Shown piece after piece: positions 6,866 through 14,948 of a DNA stretch of 64,000 nt. A program made the position numbers and the translations under genes. Under the pieces are notes generated by a model. It did no database searches and was not told where the DNA came from. It worked only from the letters and a program-made list of their open reading frames with translations. Origin of the DNA: JBNJFY01 sp051747265 (GTDB lineage Bacteria; Bacteroidota; Rhodothermia; Balneolales; Balneolaceae); assembly GCA_051747265.1 (NCBI GenBank), contig JBNJFY010000002.1, positions 124,001-188,000 on the forward strand, written 5' to 3'. Numbering within the stretch: position 1 is the stretch's first letter; each line of letters starts with the position of its first letter.

Positions 6866-9800
6866 TTACTTTGGACTAAAATCAATAAAAACCACTTCTA
6901 AAGCCTCAACATAGGGAGCAGTTTCTAAGAGATCTTTTGCAACTGATTTTAGCTTAGATTTGAGCTCCGAATAAGAATATCTGACACTATTCGAATCTCT
7001 CCAACTATCTTTACCAACATAGCCAACCACATAAAAACCATATCTATAATCCTTAGACCTAAGATACTTGCCCAGCAACTGTTCTTTAATACCAGTATAC
7101 AAACCACTATAAGATTGTTTATCAGCTAATTTCACCTCTATAGGTAAAGGGCAAAGTCCTTGCCTATGCACTCTTAGATCAGGCTGATCCCTTTGATCTA
7201 TTTCCTCCTCTTGTGGTACCGTATACTGCTCATTAGCCCTATCTTCGAGCTCTCTTTTTAAAAATTTTCTGACTTGTGCTTCATTATCACCTACACGAAC
7301 ATAATCCCTTGAACTCGTAGCATGACCATCAACTTCATTTTTGATCTCTCTTAACCTCCGACTGATCAAGAGATATAACTCATAATTATTTCTTGGCTCT
7401 TTAGTACAAGTACTAAGTAGTTGTGGGATATCTCTTGCTTCCCATTCAATAATATCTACAGAATGCTCATTTTTACTCTTATAAATGTGAGCCAACCACT
7501 CATGAGATTCCTTTAATTTGTCATCCTTCAGGAGCTCTTCAATAATTATTCCATAACCCCTCCCCTCCATATTTTCCAAATTTCTTAAAAGGCTTCCCCT
7601 GAATCTCTGAGCATGATCCCTTTCATTTGGAGTATACGCACCATTATTTGCACGTTTAATATCATCTTCAGGTTTTATGTATTTAAAGACATACTGAATT
7701 AACCTTTTGAGATTATGAGGTTTTAAATAGTCTGGGTTTTCATCTTTTGCTTCAGCAAACCAGCTTGAACTTGCCACAAGGTTTGAGCAAGTTTTTTCCA
7801 TAAGCAACTTATTATCGTGCCCCTTTAAGCCTTGATCCAAATATTTAAAGGCCTTTTCAGCATCAATTCGAATCAATACAGCAAGCCACTTACTATATGT
7901 ATCTGTATCCAGATCAACCTTTTTCAACTTTTTTTCAGCTTTTTCAACTATCTTCGACAGTACTAATTGATCTGTTTTAAATATCTTAAATAATTCACTA
8001 GCATCTAGTTCAGGTAATGAGATATCATCCTCAAACTTTTGCAATAGATATTCTTTAACAATAGGTATCAAATACTCCTCAGTACTTGAAATTCTTCTTA
8101 AAAACTTTCCCAAATCCCCCTCTCCACCAACACTATTTTTCGATAATTCATTAATAATAATTTTTACTTTTTCTGAAACTTCTTCTGGATGAAGATGAGT
8201 TAATGTTTTAAACCATTCTGGAAATGCATTTAATTCATTGAGACCGTAATGAATTAATAGCTCAACATCCCTATCTGTCAGTGTCTTGAAATTCAAACTT
8301 CCTCTCTCAAGCTCTAGTCTAATACCTTTCATCCCTACGAATAAACCATTCTGAATTCCCTCATCTTGCATTTCATGTGGTAAGACCGGCTTAAACCTCC
8401 GCCAATAATTCATAAAGCCTTTAACTGCAACTTCTGAAATAAGTTTTCCATACTTATTAGTAATAAGAGAAATGTCATAGCTACTAAGCGTACTATTATT
8501 GTCTGTTGCCACCCTAGATAGTTCAAACAGGTAGCCAAAACTCTTTCCTTGGCTTATACCTCTGATATTTATCAATAATCTCAAATAGTATATTGTACTG
8601 AATATTAACCTTGCTATTGCACGCTTCTTTTCATCACGCCAATAACCCCAATTGTAAATACCCTTACTATGCTTCCAGCCATTGTATTTTGATTTAACCC
8701 AATTAACGAAACTAATTTCAAGCTCATCGACCCAATTAGGTTTATCATCGACACTTTTCTCAATAGATCTCTTAAGCAACAATGGCTTTCCCAACATCTC
8801 CCAATAACTCTTTGCTATTCTAAAAGCATTTGGTCTAAAATTTTCATCATCTTTATTACTCAAACATTCGAGCAGCCAATCCTTATCATCCCTTGACTTT
8901 TTCAGCACAGAAGTAAAGCCAAACATCAAATGATATGATATACTAGACTTCTCCCCTCGACTTATCTTGTAATTTGAGTAAATTTCTGCATATGATTTTC
9001 TGAGACTTTTAAGACTATTTAATTTACTCAAAACACTTTTAGAAATTTCACCTCTCAGCATACCAATGCTGTTTAATTGATCTATTGCTAAGATAGCCTT
9101 AGCACAAACTTCACTATAACTAGTATGTCCATTTCTATATACAAAATTCTCAAAGCCAACTAATAACGTCTCCCCTAACCAATAATAACTTTCCGGAACA
9201 GAACAATATTTACTTTCAATAGGCATACCTAGAATTATCTCTGATAAACCCTCGACTATTCTTGACAATATTTCCGTCGGAATTGCAGCTGCCTTTTCTC
9301 CAAATATTTTTTTTAAACTATAATCTATTCCAATTGTATGCTCATCTACACCAGGTGCCTTTCTGATAATTTGCAATAAATCATCGACTTTTAGCACTTC
9401 TGGAAAATAGTATTCAAAAACTGTAGCCACATAACTATTTGCTATCGAATTCTCATAAAGCAACTTATTAATGACCTTACCCTTTTGATCTAAAGTACCC
9501 AGTTCCCCTACAATACTGATCGAATAATCTATAATTCTTTCATCATGACTATACTCGTCAATAAAATTTAGTGCTGTTGGAACTATTTTTGTTAGCCTCC
9601 CAAAAAATGAGATTCTTAGCAGCAAAATTTTATATGATATCGATACTTTTGCATTTTCTAAGCTTTTAATTATATCTGGGGCTAAATCTTCATCAGCGAG
9701 TCTACTGATCGTCTCGATATCATATCTATCATATATGTATGAGCTATCACTAAACTTATCAGTTAGGGCTTTCAAGAGCCTAGTTTTGAAAGCATTATCA

Positions 9801-11173
9801 AGTGATTTCGGACTACCAAACTTCAAAAATAACTCTGGAGCAGCTTTTAGTGCTTTATTTTGAATTAATTTATTCCACGGTGCATCACCGATTGCCAACC
9901 AAGGAATAATCGGCTTAATTCTATTTCTAACATATAATGCCTCTCCTTTTCTCTGAAATAGATACTCACATATTTCATGAGAATCACAGTTTGCACTAAA
10001 TAAATTTTCGAACCAACATGCTGTTAGATACTCAGCCTTTCTTCTATGATGGAATCGTAACTTTCCATATGTGGCTGATGTAAATATTGGTCGATCCAAT
10101 AGTTTTCTAATCTCAATACTCGACCAATCATTTGGCAAAGCATCTTTAGGATTAATGGTATTTATTGAATTGATGTCTTGGTCATCGCCCAAAATATTGA
10201 TGCTGAGTATATTGCTTAATGTTGATGCAGCACCTAAGCATTCTACAGCTTTCCTTAACCTTTGGTAGCTTATATCATCTTCTAAATCTCTTTCTCTAGT
10301 TTCTGATAATTTAATCCTGATATCGTTCTCTAAAATTTCTTTCAGGCTACCTAATTGACCACTATTTTGCCAATACCTAGCTATATCCTCTACATCTAGT
10401 GGACGCCTAACTAGCTCCCAAGCATATGCTTGCTCTATGTCATCAATAAATTTATCAGCCTTGTTTAACCCTAACCCCTCTACAAATTTTTTAATTCTTC
10501 CTTTATCTAGAGGATCTATTTGAACTATCTGAGTTTCTTTCTTTCTCTTTCTTTCAAATGATTGGTCACCCTCACTAAATACGTTACTTCCATTAGACTT
10601 AAATCTTGATCGCTCATCAACCGACTCTTTTTGAATATCTGAGACTAATTGTCCTACAATTGATTCATCCTTTTCAGTACGCCATTCACTGATTCTAGAT
10701 GAAATAACAAATCTACTTTTCCTTAGATTACCTCCCCCAACTAAAATCTGGAAGTTATTAACTGCCTTTTTAAAATCTCTGATGGTTTGCAATTTAGATT
10801 CATCAACCGAGTCAAGGAAAAATGTTGCTTCTCTATCGCTCTCTAGCCATTCACAGAACTCCTTTTTCTCTTTATCACTAAACACGGATTGTACATCATG
10901 GTCATCAATCAACTTTTCTAGCCTTATGAAAAAACTAAATTTACCTGCAGACTTATTTTTTTGATTCTGAGCTTTCAGTTCATACGTTTTTCCACTGCCT
11001 GGCTCCCCTAGTATAATGACCAATCTATACTCTAATAGCTCATCCCAAGAATAACTGGCTGCTTTCTTGTTTGAACCCAAATAACTAGCAAGAGCAGCTG
11101 AGTCTTTGTCAACTGAATTATCTATTTGAGAAAATTCTCTATCTAGATCGATATAATCATTCAATGAGTGCAT
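6866..11173 (-). CDS. Candidate defence protein: NACHT/STAND-like NTPase with C-terminal PD-(D/E)XK nuclease
   Basis: This is a single 1435-residue protein. An NTPase module lies at residues about 45-330: Walker A GEPGSGKT at 56-63, Walker B FFLDSVDE at 118-125 with the paired acidic residues typical of NACHT/STAND proteins, and an FVISSR sensor-like strand near 155-160. Residues about 350-1290 are mostly helical without a recognisable enzyme motif and look like a HEAT/ARM-like sensor region. The C-terminal about 130 residues form a PD-(D/E)XK nuclease: QPDLR with D1332, IEVK with E1346 and K1348, then QLLGKYL, and a beta-rich end. Defence STAND proteins more often carry the effector at the N-terminus, so this order is notable. 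The gene is strongly A+T-rich compared with its neighbours, lies just past tRNA-Leu, and converges on the tRNA terminator. Antiphage function is an inference; the fold assignments come from motifs only. Confidence 0.72.
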   Translation of the reverse strand: MHSLNDYIDLDREFSQIDNSVDKDSAALASYLGSNKKAASYSWDELLEYRLVIILGEPGSGKTYELKAQNQKNKSAGKFSFFIRLEKLIDDHDVQSVFSDKEKKEFCEWLESDREATFFLDSVDESKLQTIRDFKKAVNNFQILVGGGNLRKSRFVISSRISEWRTEKDESIVGQLVSDIQKESVDERSRFKSNGSNVFSEGDQSFERKRKKETQIVQIDPLDKGRIKKFVEGLGLNKADKFIDDIEQAYAWELVRRPLDVEDIARYWQNSGQLGSLKEILENDIRIKLSETRERDLEDDISYQRLRKAVECLGAASTLSNILSINILGDDQDINSINTINPKDALPNDWSSIEIRKLLDRPIFTSATYGKLRFHHRRKAEYLTACWFENLFSANCDSHEICEYLFQRKGEALYVRNRIKPIIPWLAIGDAPWNKLIQNKALKAAPELFLKFGSPKSLDNAFKTRLLKALTDKFSDSSYIYDRYDIETISRLADEDLAPDIIKSLENAKVSISYKILLLRISFFGRLTKIVPTALNFIDEYSHDERIIDYSISIVGELGTLDQKGKVINKLLYENSIANSYVATVFEYYFPEVLKVDDLLQIIRKAPGVDEHTIGIDYSLKKIFGEKAAAIPTEILSRIVEGLSEIILGMPIESKYCSVPESYYWLGETLLVGFENFVYRNGHTSYSEVCAKAILAIDQLNSIGMLRGEISKSVLSKLNSLKSLRKSYAEIYSNYKISRGEKSSISYHLMFGFTSVLKKSRDDKDWLLECLSNKDDENFRPNAFRIAKSYWEMLGKPLLLKRSIEKSVDDKPNWVDELEISFVNWVKSKYNGWKHSKGIYNWGYWRDEKKRAIARLIFSTIYYLRLLINIRGISQGKSFGYLFELSRVATDNNSTLSSYDISLITNKYGKLISEVAVKGFMNYWRRFKPVLPHEMQDEGIQNGLFVGMKGIRLELERGSLNFKTLTDRDVELLIHYGLNELNAFPEWFKTLTHLHPEEVSEKVKIIINELSKNSVGGEGDLGKFLRRISSTEEYLIPIVKEYLLQKFEDDISLPELDASELFKIFKTDQLVLSKIVEKAEKKLKKVDLDTDTYSKWLAVLIRIDAEKAFKYLDQGLKGHDNKLLMEKTCSNLVASSSWFAEAKDENPDYLKPHNLKRLIQYVFKYIKPEDDIKRANNGAYTPNERDHAQRFRGSLLRNLENMEGRGYGIIIEELLKDDKLKESHEWLAHIYKSKNEHSVDIIEWEARDIPQLLSTCTKEPRNNYELYLLISRRLREIKNEVDGHATSSRDYVRVGDNEAQVRKFLKRELEDRANEQYTVPQEEEIDQRDQPDLRVHRQGLCPLPIEVKLADKQSYSGLYTGIKEQLLGKYLRSKDYRYGFYVVGYVGKDSWRDSNSVRYSYSELKSKLKSVAKDLLETAPYVEALEVVFIDFSPK

Positions 11174-11207
11174 TAACAGTTATCTACTAAATTCTAAATA
11201 CTATCAA

Positions 11208-11501
11208 TTAATAATATTGAGCTGCTTGCTTAAGCTTCTTTTCGAATTTATATATATCATTCAGCTCATCAATAGCCTGCTTTCCCTCATTTTTGTTCTC
11301 ATCAAACACCCCGATATACTTCTGACTGGTATTGAAATGCAGACGGCAAATGGGCTGCCGGTTGTTGTCATCCAGTAGTACGCCCATATAGCTAATCGTA
11401 TCCCGAAAATGGATACGATCAGGATCCACCACTTCCCGGACAATGGACTTTACGATATGGTAGGCTTCGATCTCTTCCTCCTTATTAACAATGCGCCTTT
11501 C
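11208..11501 (-). pseudogene. C-terminal remnant of a COG2810-type (type IV) restriction endonuclease
   Basis: The minus frame is open from 11501 to the stop at 11208. It encodes about 97 residues containing NKEEEIEAYHIVKS, REVVDPDRIHFRDT, GVLLDDNNRQPICRLHFN and KYIGVFDENK. I recognise this as the C-terminal end of predicted type IV/HsdR-N-like restriction endonucleases (COG2810), which are several times longer. Two stops in a row (TAA, TGA at 11502-11507) precede it, and no nuclease domain is found upstream, so the gene is truncated. A short protein from the internal start near 11432 is possible but unlikely to work. It lies 34 bp upstream of the NTPase gene on the same strand and records an earlier defence gene in this locus. 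Confidence 0.7.
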
Positions 11502-11656
11502 TCATTACCAGTAAATCGGCCTACTAATAAGACCAAAGCACAGGTAGTAAAATTTATGATCTCTGATGTTACTCTAGTTTATCAAAGGAGGGGTAAAAAG
11601 CAAATAGCGGATAGCGTTAGGCTTGAAATGACAGAATGGTAATACACAATCGCTTT

Positions 11657-12061
11657 TTACACATGAACAGCTTTGTTGCGGTCATTACGTAAAGGATAGG
11701 TACGATTGAGCGCTTCTTGCTGAATATTGAAATACTCAGCCAAGCGTGTGACCACGTTACGGGATAAGCGTTTTTTGTAGTTGAGCATTTCGGACATATA
11801 CGAACGGTTCACTCCGGCGATCTCAGCTAATTCAGTCTGGTTTATACCGTGTTCTTCGGCATAGGCTTTCACCAGCTCAACCGGGTCTAGTTCGGGCCCC
11901 AAAGGATGCCGACGATCCCAATCTTCAATCAGCAGGGTAAGCAATTCTACTTCTTCTTCTAGATCTTGCTGGCTCTCTGAAAACACCAGTTCTTTAAGGA
12001 TCTGGCTGTATTCCTTGTATTGGTCTTCGGATTTTATGATGGTGTATTTAAGCTCAGACAT
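11657..12061 (-). CDS. HigA-like (COG5499) antitoxin-type HTH protein without a toxin gene
   Basis: This 134-residue protein has an N-terminal helical segment (MSELKYTIIKSEDQYKEY, IEDWDRRHPLGPELDPVELVKAYAEEHG) and a C-terminal Xre-type helix-turn-helix (NQTELAEIAGVNRSYMSEMLNYKKRLSRNV), the arrangement of HigA antitoxins in COG5499. The ATG at 12061 matches the usual family start; ATGs at 12082 and 12127 are alternatives. In HigBA pairs the RelE-like toxin lies directly upstream of the antitoxin, but the DNA upstream here holds no such frame. It may be an orphan antitoxin or a regulator of the minus-strand defence genes downstream. A perfect palindrome before the start suggests autoregulation. 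Confidence 0.85.
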   Translation of the reverse strand: MSELKYTIIKSEDQYKEYSQILKELVFSESQQDLEEEVELLTLLIEDWDRRHPLGPELDPVELVKAYAEEHGINQTELAEIAGVNRSYMSEMLNYKKRLSRNVVTRLAEYFNIQQEALNRTYPLRNDRNKAVHV

Positions 12062-12108
12062 TGAATTATCTACTGATTTCATTCTTCCACTCATAACGTA
12101 ATTAAATC

Positions 12109-12125
12109 GTTCGCATTTTGCGAAC
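12109..12125. promoter_or_regulatory. Perfect palindrome, probable HigA-like operator
   Basis: GTTCGCATTTTGCGAAC is a perfect inverted repeat with 7-bp arms (GTTCGCA/TGCGAAC) around three bases. It lies 47 bp upstream of the chosen start of the HigA-like gene. Xre/HigA proteins bind such operators at their own promoters. The assignment to this protein is an inference. Confidence 0.6.
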
Positions 12126-12250
12126 ATGTTGAATAATAATCCCCCACCTTAACCAATTGTAATCCAGTAGTTTACCGCCAACACTTGCAAAAGGGCCGGT
12201 TGGTGATTAATGTTAAATAGTGTAAACAAACAGGGACCAATGAGGATACT

Positions 12251-12910
12251 ATGAGCTGGATAGAGAAAAAGTCAGGTACCGATCTGCGTAATCACTATAC
12301 CCATCTTTTCGAGGCATCGCTGGCCTTGGCGCTGCTGCTGATGTTGACCGCCTTTAAGGTGGATCTCCGTGTGCAGGAGCCGGATCAGCTGATGGTGGAA
12401 GATCAGACCCTCGTGCATATTGATGATATCGTCCAGACCAAGCAGCAGGAAAAACCCCCGGTGCCGCCCCGACCCGAGGTGCCCGCGGAAGACCCTGATC
12501 TGGACGTTATTGAGGAAGAGGATTATGACTTTAGTTCGGATTTGGATCTGGGGGATCAGTTAGAGCTCCCTGAGGACCCACCGGCTACCACAGAGGAATC
12601 GGAACCGGCGCCTTTTTTGGCCGTAGAGAAAATGCCGCAGCTGCAGGGCGGACTATCGGAACTGCATAAGAATATTCAATATCCCGATATAGCCCGAAAA
12701 GCGGGGATCGAAGGAAAAGTGATCATTCAGTTTGTGGTGGATGAGCAGGGCAAGGTTACCCAGGCCAAGGTACTGCGGGGCATCGGTGCCCAGTGCGATC
12801 AGGAAGCGCTGCGCGTGCTGAAACAGGCGCAATTCACGCCCGGCATTCAGCGCGGCGTGCCGGTTAAAGTAAAAATGACACTGCCGGTGATTTTTAAACT
12901 GCAGCACTAG
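12251..12910 (+). CDS. TonB-family energy-transducing protein
   Basis: This 219-residue protein has one N-terminal membrane segment (about residues 23-40). An acidic and proline-containing periplasmic linker follows (EKPPVPPRPEVPAEDPD), then a C-terminal TonB domain from about residue 125: MPQLQGGLSELHKNIQYPDIARKAG, KVIIQFVVDEQGKV, FTPGIQRGVPVKVKMTLPVIF. It couples the inner-membrane ExbBD proton-motive force to outer-membrane receptors. No exbB or exbD is nearby. The thiamin-type TonB-dependent receptor about 7 kb away is a possible client. A strong terminator follows. Confidence 0.9.
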   Translation: MSWIEKKSGTDLRNHYTHLFEASLALALLLMLTAFKVDLRVQEPDQLMVEDQTLVHIDDIVQTKQQEKPPVPPRPEVPAEDPDLDVIEEEDYDFSSDLDLGDQLELPEDPPATTEESEPAPFLAVEKMPQLQGGLSELHKNIQYPDIARKAGIEGKVIIQFVVDEQGKVTQAKVLRGIGAQCDQEALRVLKQAQFTPGIQRGVPVKVKMTLPVIFKLQH

Positions 12911-12941
12911 GCTTACGCTCCTTTCATCGAGAAATTTTAAT

Positions 12942-12973
12942 AGAGGACATCTTCGCGGGTGTCCTCTTTTTTT
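12942..12973 (+). terminator. Intrinsic terminator after the TonB-family gene
   Basis: AGAGGACA (12942-12949) pairs with TGTCCTCT (12960-12967) and a run of T follows. Confidence 0.9.
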
Positions 12974-13061
12974 ATGTAAATGTCGGTTACTCGACAACCC
13001 TGCTGCTTGTTGAGATGTATTATAGGTTTCATTAGCCATTCACAGCTAGAGCTGATTTTGC

Positions 13062-14183
13062 ATGATCATCAAGCTTACCGATAGCAAGTTCGAGATTTTG
13101 GGGGTTCTGGTCCTGGCACTGATACTGCTGCTCTTCCCTTCCTGCAACCAGGTGATAGATAGCAGTAGTAATCAGCCCCCGGCATCGGATTCCACTGGTT
13201 GGTCCGTTCCCCAAGACCAGATTTACACCGGAGCCTTGCAGGATCAGATCCTGGCTATTGATGAACCCCGCTTTGCTTCCGTTTCGGAGATCGACTTTAT
13301 GAATCCGGATGATCTGGTACTGCTGCTCAACATCAACGGCCAGATCAAAGCTTATCCGCATAAAGTGCTCAACTATGTGGAGATCGTAAACGATGTGGTG
13401 GGCGAGGAGCCAGTGGCTGTCACCTTTTGCCCGCTGACCGGATCCGGGCTGGCCTGGAGCCGAACGATCGGAGAGCAGGTGACTACGTTTGGGGTTTCCG
13501 GCTTGATCTACAAGAATAACCTGATCGCCTATGACCGACAGACTGGAAGTCGATGGAGTCAGATGTTATCCCAAAGTATCCAGGGGCCGCTCCGAGGCGA
13601 GCAACCGGATGCGATTTACCCGTTGGTCCAGCTAAAATGGGAGGATATGAAAGCGGCCTTTCCCCAAATCCCGGTGCTTGCCGGACGTCAATCGGCACAG
13701 AATAATTACGACAGTTATCCCTATGGGGAAAATTTCCCCGACGATGACGAGGCTATTTTATTTCCTATCAACTATGAAGACGACCGGCTGGATCGCAAAA
13801 CCCTGATTCACGGTTTGTTCTATCATTCAGCAACTTCGCTGGTTTTTCCCATTCCCGCGCTACCCGAATCTCTAAATGTGACCACCTACACCCACCAGGG
13901 AGAGGAGCTGGTCATCGTAGGTAGTTCCGACATGAAACTGGCGATCTCCTTTTTCCGCCAACTCCCTGACGGACCGCTCTTGGAATTCACTAAAACCGAG
14001 CATTCCCTTCCAGCCATCATGGAAGATCAGGAAGGCAATGTATGGGATCTGTTCGGAACCGCCATCCAGGGACCACGCAAAGGAGCCCAACTTGAACGTC
14101 CGCGCTCTTATCACGCCTACTGGTACGCCTGGGTGGATTTCTTTGGGGTGAGTCCACGCAATCCGATTATCGGTTTTCAATAA
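13062..14183 (+). CDS. DUF3179 lipoprotein
   Basis: This 373-residue protein shows the DUF3179 family pattern: INGQIKAYPHKVLNYVEIVNDVVGEEPVAVTFCPLTGSGLAW with the conserved cysteine, then GVSGLIYKNNLIAYDRQTGSRWSQM. An N-terminal hydrophobic segment followed by a cysteine (LLLFPSC) suggests a lipoprotein. DUF3179 proteins have no settled biochemical role; the conserved Cys and HGL/YHSATSL region suggest a metal- or cofactor-binding periplasmic protein, which is speculation. The gene stands alone between terminators. Confidence 0.85.
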   Translation: MIIKLTDSKFEILGVLVLALILLLFPSCNQVIDSSSNQPPASDSTGWSVPQDQIYTGALQDQILAIDEPRFASVSEIDFMNPDDLVLLLNINGQIKAYPHKVLNYVEIVNDVVGEEPVAVTFCPLTGSGLAWSRTIGEQVTTFGVSGLIYKNNLIAYDRQTGSRWSQMLSQSIQGPLRGEQPDAIYPLVQLKWEDMKAAFPQIPVLAGRQSAQNNYDSYPYGENFPDDDEAILFPINYEDDRLDRKTLIHGLFYHSATSLVFPIPALPESLNVTTYTHQGEELVIVGSSDMKLAISFFRQLPDGPLLEFTKTEHSLPAIMEDQEGNVWDLFGTAIQGPRKGAQLERPRSYHAYWYAWVDFFGVSPRNPIIGFQ

Positions 14184-14345
14184 CCGCTCCCCAATAGATA
14201 AGCGTGTTTAACCCGCCTTTAAACTCACTGGAATCAAATAAATATGGGTTTTTACTTGATTCCACGGCTGCTTTTCTATTATTTGGCTTCACCTTACAGT
14301 TTTAAATCAACTTTAAACTGACTTATAACGCATAGGAGGACATCT

Positions 14346-14528
14346 ATGAGCCGACATGACGAAATGAAAGAACTCGTTGATCAGCTGGAACCTGATATTA
14401 ACAAGTTCTACAACAAGGGAAACAAAGCAGCAGGGACTCGCGCTCGTAAGACGCTACAAGCGATGAAAAAGCTTGCTCAAGATATCCGCTTGGATATTCA
14501 AGACCGCAAAAACAAAGGGCTTGTCTAG
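14346..14528 (+). CDS. Histone H1-like (Hc1-type) DNA-binding protein
   Basis: This 60-residue lysine- and arginine-rich protein contains LVDQLEPDINKFYNKGNKAAGTRARKTLQAMKKLAQDIRLDIQ. It matches the short histone H1-like Hc1 family common in Bacteroidota, whose members compact DNA in a sequence-independent manner. A clear Shine-Dalgarno AGGAGG at 14334-14339 stands six bases before the ATG, which is unusual in this window and fits strong expression. A terminator follows directly, so it is a single-gene transcript. Confidence 0.92.
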   Translation: MSRHDEMKELVDQLEPDINKFYNKGNKAAGTRARKTLQAMKKLAQDIRLDIQDRKNKGLV

Positions 14529-14548
14529 ATAGTCGACTTTGTTTGGTG

Positions 14549-14583
14549 AACCCGATTACACTCGGTGTAGTCGGGTTTTTTTA
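14549..14583 (+). terminator. Intrinsic terminator after the histone-like gene
   Basis: AACCCGATTACA pairs with TGTAGTCGGGTT around CTCGG, and a T-run follows. Confidence 0.9.
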
Positions 14584-14609
14584 TATCTGATAATTGGGGC
14601 TGGCACTTA

Positions 14610-14945
14610 TCAGCTATCTTTTAATTCATGCCATTCATATCCGGCCCAAGCACCTAGCGATCCGGTAAGCAATCCCATGGCGAACGTGGCCAGCAATACC
14701 ATCCAGCCACCGCTCCCCCCTAGCATCTGCGCGATGCGATCAGCCATGATGCCCTCGTTCATCCAATGGATATAGCCGGCATAGCCCAGCCAGAGCAGCC
14801 CGATTCCCAAGCCCCCATTGCCCAAGGCTTCCACACGCCGCGAGGCCATCCATCCCCCCAACAACGCAGCTGGAATGATAGCCGACCACCAGGGCAAGTA
14901 GATATGAAGCAATGCGGCCACTACCGCAACCAAAATCATGATCAT
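14610..14945 (-). CDS. Small hydrophobic membrane protein, unknown function
   Basis: This 111-residue protein has about four membrane segments (MILVAVVAALLHIYLPWWSAIIPAALLGGW; GIGLLWLGYAGYIHW; WMVLLATFAMGLLTGSLGAWAGYEW). Its start lies 3 bp after the stop of the penicillin acylase gene on the same strand, so the two are probably translated from one message. I do not recognise a named family. Confidence 0.7.
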   Translation of the reverse strand: MIMILVAVVAALLHIYLPWWSAIIPAALLGGWMASRRVEALGNGGLGIGLLWLGYAGYIHWMNEGIMADRIAQMLGGSGGWMVLLATFAMGLLTGSLGAWAGYEWHELKDS

Positions 14946-14948
14946 AAG

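Noticed and set aside
11409..11642. 77-codon plus-strand frame across the restriction remnant
   Set aside because: It runs antisense to the recognisable C-terminal endonuclease segment and has no family features.
12228..12240. Possible attR: CAGGGACCA resembling the tRNA-Leu 3' end CAGGGCACCA
   Set aside because: Only nine bases with a gap; no longer match and no integrase, so it is not evidence of site-specific integration.
12062..12250. HigB toxin gene upstream of the HigA-like gene
   Set aside because: All frames are broken or without RelE/HigB resemblance.
12923..12937. 15-base exact match TTCATCGAGAAATTT at 12923 and 38806
   Set aside because: One or two such matches are expected by chance in 64 kb, and the flanks do not match.
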